From Caulobacter segnis (GTDB lineage Bacteria; Pseudomonadota; Alphaproteobacteria; Caulobacterales; Caulobacteraceae): a DNA stretch of 64,000 bases. The notes beneath the pieces were generated by a model. The model did not search any database. It was not told the origin of the DNA and saw nothing but the letters and a program-made list of their open reading frames with translations. Both the position numbers and the translations under genes were made by a program. Position 1 is the stretch's first letter. The number at the start of each line of letters is the position of its first letter. Below are positions 37,787 through 48,431 of this stretch, piece by piece. The stretch lies in contig NZ_CP096040.1 in the NCBI RefSeq assembly GCF_023935105.1, forward strand, positions 2,914,001 through 2,978,000, written 5' to 3'.

Positions 37787-38440
37787 ATGGAAGACGCCTT
37801 CTCGGTCGACGACCTGATCGCCTGTTACGCGCGCGGCGTCTTCCCCATGGCGGACGCCCGCGAGGACGAGAGTGTCTTCCTGATCGATCCCGAGCGGCGG
37901 GGCGTGCTGCCGCTCGGGGACTTTCATATCCCCAAGCGTTTGGCGCGCACCGTGCGCAACGGCCCCTACGAGGTCCGGATCGACACCGCCTTCGACGCGG
38001 TGATCGAGGGCTGCGCTGCATCCCGCCCGGGGCGGGTCGAAACCTGGATCAATCACCCCATCCAGAAGCTCTACGGCCAGCTCTATGCGCGCGGCCTGGC
38101 CCACAGCGTCGAGGCGTGGCTGGACGGTCAGTTGGTCGGCGGCCTGTATGGCGTCTCGCTGGGGGGAGCGTTCTTTGGCGAGAGCATGTTCTCGACGGCG
38201 CGCGACGCCAGCAAGGTGGCGCTGGTCCATCTGGTGGCGCGCCTGACCGCCGGCGGCTATCAGCTTCTGGACACCCAGTTCCTGACTGAACATCTGACAC
38301 AGTTCGGCGCGACCGAAATCAGCCGCGCGGACTATCGCCGGCGGCTGGCCAAGGCCCTGGCGGTCCAGGGCGACTTCTACGGCTTGGCAGGGGGCGCGAC
38401 CGGAGCCGACTGCCTGCAGGCGATCAGCCAGACGTCATAG
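37787..38440 (+). CDS. aat: Leucyl/phenylalanyl-tRNA--protein transferase
   Basis: Adds leucine or phenylalanine to proteins with N-terminal Arg or Lys, marking them for ClpSAP degradation. It has 217 residues from the ATG at 37787. Family segments: [10 protein letters not shown] at the start, RRGVLPL near residue 40, [21 protein letters not shown] near residue 123, and [11 protein letters not shown]. It lies 11 bases after accC. Its last 64 bases overlap the 3' end of the convergent DUF2155 gene. Confidence 0.94.
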   Translation: MEDAFSVDDLIACYARGVFPMADAREDESVFLIDPERRGVLPLGDFHIPKRLARTVRNGPYEVRIDTAFDAVIEGCAASRPGRVETWINHPIQKLYGQLYARGLAHSVEAWLDGQLVGGLYGVSLGGAFFGESMFSTARDASKVALVHLVARLTAGGYQLLDTQFLTEHLTQFGATEISRADYRRRLAKALAVQGDFYGLAGGATGADCLQAISQTS

Positions 38441-39033
38441 ACCGGGTGCTGCAGCGGGTTCAGGCCCGGCGAGCTGGCGTACATCCAACCCTTGTAGATC
38501 TGGCGTCCGGGCGGTGCGGCGCGGCCGGCCTGGGCCTTGGGCTGGGTGTCGACGATGACATAGGCGGCCGTCTCCGGCGCGATCTCGTCGGCGGCCGCCG
38601 TCTCGCAGGCGCGAACGGTGAAGATCAGGGTCTTGTAGCGGATCGGCTGGCCGACCGGGATCTCGAACCGCATGGTCTCGGTCGTGACCTTGTCCAGGGC
38701 CTGCAGGATGGCGATCGTGTAGCGCTGGCGCTTGGCGGGTTCCGGCGGTTTGACCGGCGCGGTCGGCTTGGTGGTCGTCGCGGGCGCCGGCTGGGGCGCG
38801 GGCTGCGCGCCGAGATTGACAGCCGCGGGCGGTGTCGGCGCCGGCTGGGCCTGGCGTGGCTCCGCGGCCTGGACCGGCGGCGCGGGACGCGGCGCGGACG
38901 TGGCCGCCGGCGCCTGCGAGGGCGACGGCGGGGTCTGGGGCTGCGGGGCGTTCTGGCGCGCGAGCGCGGCGCCCGCCACGGTCAGGCCGGACAGGGCCGC
39001 AAGGGCGGCGACCAGGGACGCCCGGCGGCGCAT
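38377..39033 (-). CDS. Exported DUF2155 family protein
   Basis: A 218-residue protein with a signal peptide ([25 protein letters not shown]), then a Pro/Ala/Gln-rich linker of about 75 residues, and a C-terminal DUF2155 domain ([36 protein letters not shown] to [11 protein letters not shown]). The domain is probably periplasmic and beta-rich; its function is unknown. The start at 39033 is preferred to the longer frame because of the signal peptide. It lies five bases after the NDUFA12 gene, so the pair is likely co-transcribed. It overlaps aat tail to tail by 64 bases. Confidence 0.85.
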   Translation of the reverse strand: MRRRASLVAALAALSGLTVAGAALARQNAPQPQTPPSPSQAPAATSAPRPAPPVQAAEPRQAQPAPTPPAAVNLGAQPAPQPAPATTTKPTAPVKPPEPAKRQRYTIAILQALDKVTTETMRFEIPVGQPIRYKTLIFTVRACETAAADEIAPETAAYVIVDTQPKAQAGRAAPPGRQIYKGWMYASSPGLNPLQHPVYDVWLIACRQSAPVAPPAKP

Positions 39034-39038
39034 GCGCC

Positions 39039-39434
39039 TTATTCCGGCGTCCAGGCTTGGTAGTCGCTGGTGGCGGCCGCGCGTTCGCCACCCCGGGTCA
39101 GCGAACCCTTCGGACGCCAGGCGTGCACGGTGCCGGTCAGGTTGGGCAGGTGATCCTTTTCCCACTCGCGACGCTTCAGCGGAACCTGGGTCGGCGGCTC
39201 GTCGAAGGTGTAGTGCAGCCAGCCGCTCCAGTCCGGCGGGACCTTCGACGCCTCGGCATAGCCGTTATAGATCACCCAGCGGCGCTTGCGCTGGTCGTAG
39301 CTGTCACTGTTGTCGCGCGCTTCGAAGTAGCGGTTGCCCTGCTCGTCCGTGCCCACAAACACGCCGCGGCGGCCGATATGGAAGCGCTGACCCAGGGTCG
39401 CGCCGTTCCACCACGTGAAGATCGCTTTCAGCAC
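39039..39434 (-). CDS. NDUFA12-type NADH:ubiquinone oxidoreductase subunit
   Basis: An accessory subunit of complex I found in alphaproteobacteria and mitochondria. It has 131 residues from a GTG at 39434 (LKAIFTWWNGATLGQRF follows). Family segments: GTDEQGNRYFEARD, RRWVIYNGYAEASKVPPDWSGWLHY, and AWRPKGSL near the C-terminus. The longer upstream frame has no matching sequence. It and the DUF2155 gene form a two-gene unit. Confidence 0.9.
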   Translation of the reverse strand: MLKAIFTWWNGATLGQRFHIGRRGVFVGTDEQGNRYFEARDNSDSYDQRKRRWVIYNGYAEASKVPPDWSGWLHYTFDEPPTQVPLKRREWEKDHLPNLTGTVHAWRPKGSLTRGGERAAATSDYQAWTPE

Positions 39435-39713
39435 TACGTTCGCACCTGAATTTGCAAGGCTTTGACGACACCACGGCGAGCGTGGCGAAGCGGCCGGAAC
39501 ATAGCGTTCCGAGCCCGCAGCGTCCAGCGCTGCTCGCCCCGAGCCAACTTCAACATCTTGTGGATTAGAGCCTACGGACCCGCAACATCTATTGAGGCTG
39601 AGCGAGCGAGGTTCTAGCTTGGGGTGCGACCTTACGCGCATCCCCTCGGCACGGAATCAGTCGTTAGGGATTTGGTAAGATATCACGACCGCCGCCCGGA
39701 CCGGAACTCGCCC

Positions 39714-42452
39714 ATGCGTACGCCCGCCAAAGCCGCCGGACTTGCCCCCGCCATGGAATGGCGCGACCTCGAGCGCGCCGATGAGATCGTCGTGGTCTCC
39801 GCGCCGTCGTCCTGGACAGACGCGCGCGTCGAGGCCTGGCTGGACTGGGCCGGCGAGATCCAGCCCAAGGCGCCGCTGGGCGGCGGTCCAGCCTGCTACG
39901 CCGACCGGATCGCCCAGATCGGCCTGACGCGCGGCTTGTTCGGCGACAAGGCCGACGCCTCGGCGTTTCGCGAAGCCCTGCTGGCCACCATGCTCTCGGG
40001 TGTCGCCACCCCTGCCGGCGGCCAAACCGGCCTGACGCTGCTGCCCGACGTCGGCGAGTTCGAGTTCGAGAGCGCCGTGAAGGGCGCCCTGGGCCAGCGC
40101 CGCGCCCGGATCCTGGCCGCCCAGGCGGCCGCGCGCCTGGACGCCGCCCTGGCCCAGGTCGCCGACGCCGTCCGCCGGTGTTCGGGCGACCCGCGCGCCT
40201 GTGGCGACGTTCGCAAGAACCCGGCCCTGGCCCGCGCCGCCCGCAAGGCCCGCGAGTTGGGCGCCGACGACCGCACCATCCTGGACGCCATCGCCACGGC
40301 CGATGCGCCGCGTCCGCCGCTGACCGAACCGGGCTCGGAACGCGAAGCCCCCATGATCGCCTCGGCCAGCCGCCAAGGCGTGTCCGCCGGCGACGAGGCC
40401 GCCACGCTGGCCGCCCAGGTCGGCTGGGAAACCAGCGCCCTCACCCTGGCCCTGTCGCCCACGGACGCAGACCTTCTGTCACGCGGCGTCGGCGTAAGCG
40501 CGGCGATCGACGCCAGCGCCTTCCTCGACGACGATGGCTTCGACATCGAGCGCTTCACCTATGTCTGCCACCTGTGGGGCACGGCCCTGGAGTTGGAACG
40601 AGACGAGCGCCCGGCTCGCCTGGGCCTGGCCGGCGTCGGCGATTGCCTGCTGAGCCAGGGCCTCTCGCAGACCAGCGTCGAGGGCCGCGACGCCGCCGCC
40701 GCCCTGTGGGCCCTGGCCGTCGGCGCCGCCCTTTCAGCCAGCGCCGAAGCGGCTGCCGCTCTGGGTCAGGACGAAACCTTCGCCCAGGACCGACAGGGCG
40801 TGCTGAAGACCCTGGCCGAGCGCCGCGTGCGCGCCGCCGCCCTGCGTTCGGACCTGGCCACCGAGGCGGCCGCCGCCTTGGCCACCGCCCACGCCCTTGC
40901 CCGCAAGCACGGCCTGCGCTCGACGGCCCTGGTCGGCCCGTTCGAGGACGCCGAGGCGTCGCTACGCCTGGGCGGCGCGCCGGTCGGCGCGGCCGGCGCC
41001 ATCTCGCCCGTCTCGGTCACCCAGACCGCCGATGGCTGGCTGCTGCCCGCCTTCAGCCCCGCCGCCTTCGAGGCCCTGTCGACCGAGGGCGTCGACCTGG
41101 ACGCCGCCCGCCGCCACGCCCTGGGCCACGGTTCGCTGCTGGACAGCCCGGCCATCGACCACGTCATGCTGCAGACTCGCGGCTTCACCGCCCATGAGAT
41201 CGAGAAGGCCGAGAACGCCCTGCGCGAGCATCAGGGCCTGCGCGCGGCCTTCGCCCCGGCCATCGTCGGCGCCGGCTTCCTGCGCGACGTGCTGGGCGCC
41301 TCGGCGGAGGACGTCGCCCGCCACGACTTCGACACCCTGGCCTTCGCCGACTTCTCGCCGACCGAGATCGCCACGGCCGAACGCCACGCCCTGGGCGCCG
41401 GTACGCTCGGCGACTGTGAGACCCTGAATCCCGAACTGCGCGAGGCCTTCCGTTCGGTCGAGGCCCCCACCTTCGCCGACCGCCTGGCCATGCTGGTCGC
41501 GGTCGAGGCGTTTGCGTGCCTGCCGACGGCGGTCGCCGTGCCGGTGGCGTTCGACAGCCGCCCCGCCGACGCCGTGCGGGCCCAGGCGGCGGCGGCGCGG
41601 GCCGGTGTCCGCGCGCTGCGCCTGCACCGCGCGACGGCGCCGGCCGATTTCAAGCTGGACCTGCCCGAGGAGCCTGCCGCTGAACCGGCGCGCGCCGCGC
41701 CGCTTCTCGATAAGATCGGCCGCGAGCCGGTCGTCACCGAACGCGTGGTGGAAAAGATCGTCGAGCGCGACCGCTCGCGCCGCCGCCTGCCCGACCGGCG
41801 TAAGGGTTACATCCAGAAAGCGGCCGTCGGCGGCCACAAGGTCTATCTGCACACCGGCGAGTACGAGGACGGCGAGCTGGGCGAGCTGTTCATCGACATG
41901 CACAAGGAAGGCGCGGCCTTCCGCAGCCTGATGAACAACTTCGCGATCGCCGTGTCGCTGGGCCTGCAGCATGGGGTGCCGCTGGACGAGTTCGTCGACG
42001 CCTTCGTCTACACCAAGTTCGAGCCGGCGGGCCCGGTGTCGGGCAACGACTCGATCAAGTCCGCGACCTCGATCCTGGACTACATCTTTCGCGAGCTGGG
42101 CGTGTCCTATCTGGGCCGCGACGACTTGGCCAACGGCGATGCCGGCCAGTTCAACGCCGACGGCCTGGGCTGGGGCAAGCCGCTGTCGGAAGACGAGATC
42201 GACGACGTCGGTCCCGATCCGGTGCTGGCCAGCAAGTTCATCTCCAAGGGCTTCTCGCGCGGGGCCGCGCCCGACAACTTGGTCTTCGCCTCGTTCGGCC
42301 GTCGCCGGGTCGAGGGCGCCGAGCGTCCGGGATCCGAAGGCGAGATGTGCCCGGCCTGTGGCGACCTTTCGCTGATCCGTCGCGGCGGCCTGACCGTCTG
42401 CGACACGTGCGGCGCCCAGTCGGATCGTCCCGGTCCCGTCGCGTCCTCGTAA
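39714..42452 (+). CDS. Degenerate class II ribonucleotide reductase (NrdJ) relative with TSCPD domain
   Basis: A 912-residue protein. Residues about 697-830 are a good TSCPD domain ([20 protein letters not shown] to [14 protein letters not shown]), and a CPAC...CDTC zinc ribbon ends it (about 879-900). The remaining sequence aligns in order with alphaproteobacterial Nrd[30 protein letters not shown], and [18 protein letters not shown] near residues 290-505. But the reductase landmarks are missing: no NPCSE loop, no PTGTIG segment, no SKTINMP. It is about 300 residues shorter than NrdJ. Ala, Glu and Asp are enriched. Catalytic loss is inferred; the retained tail suggests a kept DNA-, nucleotide- or partner-binding role. 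Confidence 0.8.
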   Translation: MRTPAKAAGLAPAMEWRDLERADEIVVVSAPSSWTDARVEAWLDWAGEIQPKAPLGGGPACYADRIAQIGLTRGLFGDKADASAFREALLATMLSGVATPAGGQTGLTLLPDVGEFEFESAVKGALGQRRARILAAQAAARLDAALAQVADAVRRCSGDPRACGDVRKNPALARAARKARELGADDRTILDAIATADAPRPPLTEPGSEREAPMIASASRQGVSAGDEAATLAAQVGWETSALTLALSPTDADLLSRGVGVSAAIDASAFLDDDGFDIERFTYVCHLWGTALELERDERPARLGLAGVGDCLLSQGLSQTSVEGRDAAAALWALAVGAALSASAEAAAALGQDETFAQDRQGVLKTLAERRVRAAALRSDLATEAAAALATAHALARKHGLRSTALVGPFEDAEASLRLGGAPVGAAGAISPVSVTQTADGWLLPAFSPAAFEALSTEGVDLDAARRHALGHGSLLDSPAIDHVMLQTRGFTAHEIEKAENALREHQGLRAAFAPAIVGAGFLRDVLGASAEDVARHDFDTLAFADFSPTEIATAERHALGAGTLGDCETLNPELREAFRSVEAPTFADRLAMLVAVEAFACLPTAVAVPVAFDSRPADAVRAQAAAARAGVRALRLHRATAPADFKLDLPEEPAAEPARAAPLLDKIGREPVVTERVVEKIVERDRSRRRLPDRRKGYIQKAAVGGHKVYLHTGEYEDGELGELFIDMHKEGAAFRSLMNNFAIAVSLGLQHGVPLDEFVDAFVYTKFEPAGPVSGNDSIKSATSILDYIFRELGVSYLGRDDLANGDAGQFNADGLGWGKPLSEDEIDDVGPDPVLASKFISKGFSRGAAPDNLVFASFGRRRVEGAERPGSEGEMCPACGDLSLIRRGGLTVCDTCGAQSDRPGPVASS

Positions 42453-42638
42453 CGGTCTCGACCTAGGCCGGTTGAGAGGCGCTGGCGGCGACGACTTCAC
42501 GTTGCCGACGGCCGTTTTTCCATCGCTTGTAGCGGTTAAATCCCCGTCATTACCGCGATTTAAGTGGCTTCTACCCCTCCGTCGGTTCAAACCGTAACTC
42601 ACACAGTCGCGTATCGTATGGACTGCACGGAGAAGTCG

Positions 42639-43511
42639 ATGTCCCGCTTGGGCGCTTCCATCGCCGCCTTGACGCTGAGCCTCCTGGCCCTGTCCGGCCA
42701 GGCTCAAGCCTCGATCGAAGACAAGGACGTCGCCAAGCTGACCTCCTTCGGCGGGATGTGCGCCAACTGCGACCTGGCCGGCCGCAAGCTGATGAACGCC
42801 AAGTTCACCGGCGCCAACTTCGCCAGGTCCGTCCTGATCGGCGCCGACCTGCGCGGCGCCATGTTCTACGGCAGCAATTTCGCCGCCGCCGACCTCAGCC
42901 GCGCCGATCTGCGCGGGGCCGAGATGCGCGGCGCCAACTTCGTGGCCGCCAACTTCACCGACGCCAAGATGTCGGGCATGGAAGGCAGCGGCGTGAACCT
43001 GCAGTCGGCCACCCTGGTCCGCGTCGACCTGTCGTCCTCCGAACTGCATGGTTCGCAGTTGGTCGGCGCCAACCTGCAGCGGGCGCGCCTGTCGAACGCC
43101 GAGCTGACGGGCTCGAACCTGACCGGGGCCAACGCCCGCGACGCCGACTTCTCGAATTCGGATCTCAACCACGCCATCCTGGCCGGCGCGCGTTTCGAAG
43201 GCGCCAACTTCCGCAACGCCGACCTGACCGGCTCCAATCTGCGCGGGGCCATCTTCTCCGGCGCCGATTTCCACAACGCCGACCTCAGCGCCGCCGTGCT
43301 GTCCGGCGCGGACTTCACCGGGGCCCGGGGCCTCGATCAGGATATGCTGGACGAAGCCTGCGGCGATGGCGGCGTGCGCCTGCCCTCGGGCCTGACGGTG
43401 CGTCCCTGCAACGGCTTGCGAGGCGCGCGCTTCATGCTGTTGCGCGAGATGCCCAAGGCTCCGCCCGCGCCCCCGGCCCCGCCGAGGCCGCCCAAGTCTC
43501 CGAAGGACTGA
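42639..43511 (+). CDS. Exported pentapeptide-repeat protein
   Basis: A 290-residue protein. A signal peptide (MSRLGASIAALTLSLLALSGQAQAS) follows the ATG at 42639, which has GGAG at good spacing. Residues about 40-235 are tandem pentapeptide repeats of A(D/N)LxG type (GANFARSVLIGADLRGAMF; GSNLRGAIFSGADFHNADL), which would fold into a right-handed beta-helix. Two cysteines (CANC) lie near the start of the repeats and two more near the C-terminus, so disulfides are possible. The tail is proline-rich. The function is unknown. It ends in a two-way terminator shared with aspS. Confidence 0.82.
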   Translation: MSRLGASIAALTLSLLALSGQAQASIEDKDVAKLTSFGGMCANCDLAGRKLMNAKFTGANFARSVLIGADLRGAMFYGSNFAAADLSRADLRGAEMRGANFVAANFTDAKMSGMEGSGVNLQSATLVRVDLSSSELHGSQLVGANLQRARLSNAELTGSNLTGANARDADFSNSDLNHAILAGARFEGANFRNADLTGSNLRGAIFSGADFHNADLSAAVLSGADFTGARGLDQDMLDEACGDGGVRLPSGLTVRPCNGLRGARFMLLREMPKAPPAPPAPPRPPKSPKD

Positions 43512-43540
43512 TCCCTTCCGGGAACACCGACCAAGAAAAA

Positions 43541-43569
43541 GCCCTCCGATCGCGAGACCGGAGGGCTTT
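43541..43569. terminator. Bidirectional terminator between the pentapeptide gene and aspS
   Basis: An 8-bp stem (GCCCTCCG at 43541-43548 and CGGAGGGC at 43559-43566) with a 10-base loop. T-rich sequence follows on the plus strand (TTTCTCG), and an A run precedes it, giving TTTTTC on the minus strand. It lies 29 bases after the pentapeptide stop and 38 bases before the aspS stop. Confidence 0.85.
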
Positions 43570-43606
43570 CTCGTTTTGGCTTGAGCGCTGGCCTGGCCTT
43601 TTGGGC

Positions 43607-45436
43607 CTAGACCTTGATCGGCGGCGCGGTGCGGATGTGCAGCTCCTTCAGCTGCTTGTCGAGCACGTTGGCCGGCGCGTTCATCAAGAGGTCCTGGCCC
43701 TGCTGGTTCAGCGGGAAGGCGATGACCTCGCGGATGGCGACCTGGTCGGCCAGCAGCATGACGATGCGGTCGATGCCGGGCGCCAGGCCACCGTGCGGCG
43801 GCGCGCCGTAGCGGAAGGCGTTCAGCATGCCGCCGAACTGCTCCTCGACCACTTCGGGGCCGTAGCCGGCGGTGGCGAAGGCCTTGAGCATGATCTCGGG
43901 CTTGTGGTTCCGGATCGCGCCGGAGCACAGCTCGTAGCCGTTGCAGACGATGTCGTACTGATAGGCGCGGATGGTCAGCGGGTCCTGGGTCTCCAGGGCC
44001 TCCAGACCGCCCTGCGGCATCGAGAACGGGTTGTGGCTGAAGTCGACCTTCTTCTCGTCCTCGTTCCACTCGAACATCGGGAAGTCCACGATCCAGCAGA
44101 ACTTGAACTGGTTCTCGTCGACCAGCTTCAGCTCCGTACCGACGCGGGTGCGGGCCAGGCCGGCGAACTTGGCGAACACGGCCGGATCGCCGGCCACGAA
44201 GAAGGCGGCGTCGCCTTGGCCCAGGCCCAGCGATTCCATCAAGGCCTGGGTCGGCTCGCCCAGGTTCTTGGCGATCGGGCCGCCCCACGAACCTTGGTCT
44301 TCCGACCAGAACACATAGCCCAGACCCGGCTGGCCTTCGCCCTGCGCCCAGCTGTTCATGCGGTCGCAGAAGGCGCGGCTGCCGCCGGTCGGGGCCGGGA
44401 TCGCCCACACCTGGTTCTTGGCGTCGGCGCCCAGGATCTTGGCGAACAGGCCAAAGCCGCCGTCACGGAAGTGCGCCGAGACGTCCTGCATCTTGATCGG
44501 GTTGCGCAGATCCGGCTTGTCGCTGCCGTACCAGGCCATCGACTGGGCGTAGGTCAGGCGCTCGAAACCCTTGTGCTCGAACGATTGGCCAACGTCGTTG
44601 GTGAAGGTGTGGGTCCCGCTGATCGGCGAGACTGGCTTGCCGTTCGAGAACTCCTCGAAGACGCCGTGCATCACCGGCTCGATGGCCGCGAACACGTCTT
44701 CCTGGGTGACGAAGCTCATCTCGACGTCGAGCTGGTAGAACTCCAGCGAACGGTCGGCGCGCAGGTCTTCGTCGCGGAAGCACGGGGCGATCTGGAAGTA
44801 GCGATCGAAGCCCGAGACCATCAGCAGTTGCTTGAACTGCTGGGGCGCCTGCGGCAGGGCGTAGAACTTTTCGGGGTGCAGACGCGAGGGCACCAGGAAG
44901 TCGCGCGCGCCTTCCGGCGAGCTGGCCGTCAGGATCGGCGTCTGGAACTCGTTGAAGCCCTGGGCGAACATGCGGTTGCGGATCGACTGGATCACGCGCG
45001 AGCGCAGGACGATGTTCTTGTGCAGCGTCTCGCGACGCAGGTCGAGATAGCGGTGCTTGAGGCGGATTTCTTCCGGATAGTCCGGCTCGCCGAAGACCGG
45101 CAGCGGCAGTTCGGCGGCTTCGCTCAGCACCTCGACGGCCGAGACGCGGATCTCGATCTCGCCGGTCGGCAGGTTGGGGTTCACCACGCTGGCGTCGCGG
45201 GCGACGACTTCGCCGTCGATCTTGATCACGCTCTCGGCGCGCAGGCGCTCGACGATCGAGAAGCCCGGGGTCTCCGGGTGCAGCACCAGCTGGGTCAGGC
45301 CGTGGTGGTCGCGCAGGTCGATGAAGACCAGACCGCCGTGGTCGCGCTTGCGGTGGATCCAGCCCGACAGGCGCACCGTGGAACCGGTGTCGGAGGCGCG
45401 CAGAGCGCCGCAGTTGTGGGTGCGATAGGCGTGCAT
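43607..45436 (-). CDS. aspS: Aspartyl-tRNA synthetase
   Basis: Charges tRNA-Asp (and, in many alphaproteobacteria that use GatCAB, also tRNA-Asn). It has 609 residues, the bacterial type: an N-terminal anticodon-binding OB fold ([13 protein letters not shown] onward), a class II core with motif 2 [23 protein letters not shown] near residue 220, the bacterial GAD insertion in the middle, and motif 3 [15 protein letters not shown] near residue 555. An ATG three codons earlier (45445) is an alternative start. It ends toward a shared terminator. Confidence 0.95.
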   Translation of the reverse strand: MHAYRTHNCGALRASDTGSTVRLSGWIHRKRDHGGLVFIDLRDHHGLTQLVLHPETPGFSIVERLRAESVIKIDGEVVARDASVVNPNLPTGEIEIRVSAVEVLSEAAELPLPVFGEPDYPEEIRLKHRYLDLRRETLHKNIVLRSRVIQSIRNRMFAQGFNEFQTPILTASSPEGARDFLVPSRLHPEKFYALPQAPQQFKQLLMVSGFDRYFQIAPCFRDEDLRADRSLEFYQLDVEMSFVTQEDVFAAIEPVMHGVFEEFSNGKPVSPISGTHTFTNDVGQSFEHKGFERLTYAQSMAWYGSDKPDLRNPIKMQDVSAHFRDGGFGLFAKILGADAKNQVWAIPAPTGGSRAFCDRMNSWAQGEGQPGLGYVFWSEDQGSWGGPIAKNLGEPTQALMESLGLGQGDAAFFVAGDPAVFAKFAGLARTRVGTELKLVDENQFKFCWIVDFPMFEWNEDEKKVDFSHNPFSMPQGGLEALETQDPLTIRAYQYDIVCNGYELCSGAIRNHKPEIMLKAFATAGYGPEVVEEQFGGMLNAFRYGAPPHGGLAPGIDRIVMLLADQVAIREVIAFPLNQQGQDLLMNAPANVLDKQLKELHIRTAPPIKV

Positions 45437-45567
45437 GGAGGTCATGAAAGTCTTGAATACGCGGTGATTTGCAAGGCGCGGTAAGGCGCACGTGGGCGCC
45501 CTGATGTCAAGGATTCTGGGACGGACCACGCGCTCGCGCGGCCCGTTCGCGAAAGGTGCTAGATGTC

Positions 45568-46329
45568 CTAGGCCGCTTCGACGATGGCCAGGAAGTCCTT
45601 GGCCTTCAAAGAGGCGCCGCCGACCAGAGCCCCGCCGACTTCCGGCGCGGCCAGGATCTCGCGGGCGTTCTCCGGCTTGACCGAGCCGCCGTACAGGATC
45701 GGCGTGGCCCTGCCCTGCTCGCCGAACCGGGCGACCAACTCGGTCCGGATGGCCGCGTGCATCTCGACGATGTTCTCGACCGAGGCCACGTGGCCCGTGC
45801 CGATGGCCCACAGCGGCTCATAGGCGACGTCGAAGGCCTGGCCCGCCAGGCTGTCCGGCAGAGAATTGCGCAGCTGGCCGATCACGAAGCTCACCGCCTC
45901 ACCGGCCTGGCGCTGTTCCAGGCTCTCGCCGACACAGATGATCGGCTCCAGCCCGGCGGCCAGAGCGGCCTGGGCCTTGCCGGCAACCTGCTGGCAGGTC
46001 TCGCCGTGATCGGTCCGGCGCTCGGAGTGGCCAACGATCACCATGGTCCCGCCGGCGTCGGCGACCATCTGGGCCGAGATGTCGCCGGTGTGGGCGCCGC
46101 TCGCCGCGCCGTGGCAGTCCTGGCCGCCGACCAGGACGAACGAGCCCTCGACGGCCTCGCCGAGGCGATGCAGCAGAGTGGCGGGCGGGAAGATCGCGAC
46201 TCGGGCGGCGGCCGGTCGCCGGTCCAGGCCGGCCGCGATGGCCCGGGCCTCGTCGAGGGCGGTCGAAAGACCGTTCATCTTCCAGTTTCCGGCGATCAGC
46301 GGCCGGGGCGTCGTGCTCAAAAGGGTCAT
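45568..46329 (-). CDS. tpiA: Triosephosphate isomerase
   Basis: Interconverts dihydroxyacetone phosphate and glyceraldehyde 3-phosphate. It has 253 residues. Active-site residues: lysine in GNWKMNG near residue 17, histidine in VGHSERR near residue 102, and glutamate in [10 protein letters not shown] near residue 172. The phosphate loop [12 protein letters not shown] lies near residue 215. It is divergent from the ppiD gene (140 bases) and stands upstream of aspS with a 130-base gap. Confidence 0.96.
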   Translation of the reverse strand: MTLLSTTPRPLIAGNWKMNGLSTALDEARAIAAGLDRRPAAARVAIFPPATLLHRLGEAVEGSFVLVGGQDCHGAASGAHTGDISAQMVADAGGTMVIVGHSERRTDHGETCQQVAGKAQAALAAGLEPIICVGESLEQRQAGEAVSFVIGQLRNSLPDSLAGQAFDVAYEPLWAIGTGHVASVENIVEMHAAIRTELVARFGEQGRATPILYGGSVKPENAREILAAPEVGGALVGGASLKAKDFLAIVEAA

Positions 46330-46469
46330 GAGCGCCTTCTTGGGGTCATGCTCGCCTGGGAAGTCAAGCCCAGGCCGCTTGCCCGGTCACCCACGGCTCT
46401 ACTATACCCGCTGCTCTCGACCGCCTTGCCCATTCGTTCGGCGGCTCCGACTGGAAGGTTCTCGTCCAA

Positions 46470-48431
46470 ATGCTCGCCGGTTTCCGCTCCTTCGCCAAAT
46501 CGCCGTTCGCGGTTCTGCTGTTCGGCCTGCTGATCGTCAGCTTCGCCATCTTCGGCATCAGCGACGTGTTCAAGGGCCCACGCGGCTCGGGCGTGATCAG
46601 CGCCGGTTCGCGCACGCTGTCGGCCCAGGATTTCAAGGCGCGGTTCGACAACTACCGCAAGGCCATGGAGCAGCGCGGCGGCGAGGCGATCACGCCCGAC
46701 CAGGCCGTCGAGCGCGGCATCGACCGCCAGATCGTCCAGGAACTGACCCTGCAGGAATCGATGGCCGCCGCGATCCAGAAGATGGGCGTCACGCCGTCGG
46801 ACAAGCTGGTCGGCGACATCGTCCACGAGCAGATGAGCCAGCTGCCCCCCGGCCAGCGTCCGTTCAGCCCGATCACCGGCAAGTTCGACCAGCAGGCCTA
46901 CGCGGCCCTTCTGGCCCAGAACAACCTGACGCCTCAGGCCTACGAGGCGTCGCTGCGGGACGAGATCGCCAACGCCCACTTCTTTTCGGCCGTCGCCGAC
47001 GGCATGAAGGCCCCGCGCATCTACGCGGCGCTGCAGGGCGCCTACATCCTGGAAGCGCGCGACGTCGCAGCCTTCGCGATCAATCCGGCCTCGGTCGAAA
47101 AGCCCGGCCAGCCGACCGACGCCCAGTTGACCGCATTCATGAAGGAGAACGCCGAGCGCCTGACGCGTCCGGAGACGCGCGTTCTGTCGATCATGCGCGT
47201 CAGCGCCAAGGCCCTGGAGCCGACCGTCGCGCTGAACCCGGCCGACATCCAGAAGGCTTTCGACTTCCGCAAGGACAGCCTGGCCCGCCCTGAAACCCGC
47301 TCGCTGATCCAGATCTCGGCGCCGGACGCCAAGGCGGCCGCCGTGATCTCGCAGCGCCTGGCCAAGGGCGAGGATCCGGCCGCCGTGGCCAAGGCCTACG
47401 GCAATACGCCGCTCATCCTGGCCGACAAGCCCAAGACGGCGGTGCCGGACCGCAAGGTCGCCGACGCCGCCTTCACCCTGGCCGCCGGTCAGGTCAGCGG
47501 CCCGATCACGGGCGAGCTGGGCGTCTCGGTGATCAAGGTCACCAAGGTCACGCCGGGCGTCGTCGCCACGCTGGACAGCGTCCGCCCGCAGATCGAGGCC
47601 GAGGTTCGCGCCCAGACCGCCCAGGCCAAGGCCTACGACCAGACCCAGGCCTATCAGGACGCCCACGACGGCGGCGCCGATCTGGTCGCCGCGGCGAGCA
47701 AGGCCGGCGCCCTGGTGCTGACGACCGCCCCGATCACCGCCCAGGGCGCCGATCAGACCGGCCAGCCCGTCGCGGGGTTGACGCCGGACATCCTCAAGAC
47801 CGCCTTCTCGCTGTCGCAAGGCGGCGAGAGCGAACTGGTCGAGCTGGGCAAGGGCGAATACTACGCCGTGAAGGTCGAGAAGGTCGTACCGGCCGCGATG
47901 CCGCCGCTGGCCGAGATCAAGCCGCAGCTGACCGCCGTCTGGCAGGCCCAGGAGATGGGCAAGCGTCTGAAGGCCAAGGCCGACGAGCTGGCCGCCCGCG
48001 TCAAGAAGGGCGAGAGCCTGGACGCGGTGGCCGCCTCGGCCCAGTCCAAGGTTCAGAAGGTCCCCGGCCTGTCGCGTCAGAACGCCCAACAGCACATGGG
48101 CCTGGGCCGCGAGTTCCTGGCCGCGGCCTTCCAGGCCAAGAACGGCGAGGCCTTCGTGGCCCGCGCCGGCCAGCAGGGCGAGGCCTATGTGGTCGCCAAG
48201 CTGGAAGCCGTCCGCGCCGCCCCGGCCGATCAGGTGGCCCAGATCGCGGCCTTCACCCAGTCCCAGACCGCCAGCGGCCTGATGCGCGACCTGGGTGAGG
48301 CCTCGCGCAACGCCGCCAAGGCCCAGCTGAAGACCAAGAGCAACCTGACCCTGGCGCGCCAGGCCATCGGCGTCGACACCGACGCCCTGGCCAAGGCGCA
48401 AGGCGCCACGGGCGGAAAGAAAGCCGAGTAA
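46470..48431 (+). CDS. ppiD: PpiD-like membrane-anchored peptidyl-prolyl isomerase
   Basis: A periplasmic folding factor, 653 residues, anchored by one membrane segment (residues about 12-31, SPFAVLLFGLLIVSFAIFG). A SurA-N-like helical domain follows (about 45-230), then a parvulin-like region around residues 250-370, degraded compared with active parvulins (no clear full motif), and a long C-terminal region. It therefore may act mainly as a chaperone. Its stop and the trpE start share one base (TAATG), so trpE depends on the same transcript, an order seen in related genomes. Confidence 0.87.
   Translation: MLAGFRSFAKSPFAVLLFGLLIVSFAIFGISDVFKGPRGSGVISAGSRTLSAQDFKARFDNYRKAMEQRGGEAITPDQAVERGIDRQIVQELTLQESMAAAIQKMGVTPSDKLVGDIVHEQMSQLPPGQRPFSPITGKFDQQAYAALLAQNNLTPQAYEASLRDEIANAHFFSAVADGMKAPRIYAALQGAYILEARDVAAFAINPASVEKPGQPTDAQLTAFMKENAERLTRPETRVLSIMRVSAKALEPTVALNPADIQKAFDFRKDSLARPETRSLIQISAPDAKAAAVISQRLAKGEDPAAVAKAYGNTPLILADKPKTAVPDRKVADAAFTLAAGQVSGPITGELGVSVIKVTKVTPGVVATLDSVRPQIEAEVRAQTAQAKAYDQTQAYQDAHDGGADLVAAASKAGALVLTTAPITAQGADQTGQPVAGLTPDILKTAFSLSQGGESELVELGKGEYYAVKVEKVVPAAMPPLAEIKPQLTAVWQAQEMGKRLKAKADELAARVKKGESLDAVAASAQSKVQKVPGLSRQNAQQHMGLGREFLAAAFQAKNGEAFVARAGQQGEAYVVAKLEAVRAAPADQVAQIAAFTQSQTASGLMRDLGEASRNAAKAQLKTKSNLTLARQAIGVDTDALAKAQGATGGKKAE

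Noticed and set aside
40962..44408. A 1148-codon open frame on the minus strand
   Set aside because: It lies opposite the NrdJ-like and pentapeptide genes and inside aspS. Its protein is Arg/Gly/Ala/Gln-rich with no family pattern, as expected for a shadow of GC-rich coding sequence.
42758..45484. A 908-codon plus-strand open frame
   Set aside because: It is antisense to aspS and out of frame with the pentapeptide gene; it runs through a strong terminator at 43541-43569.
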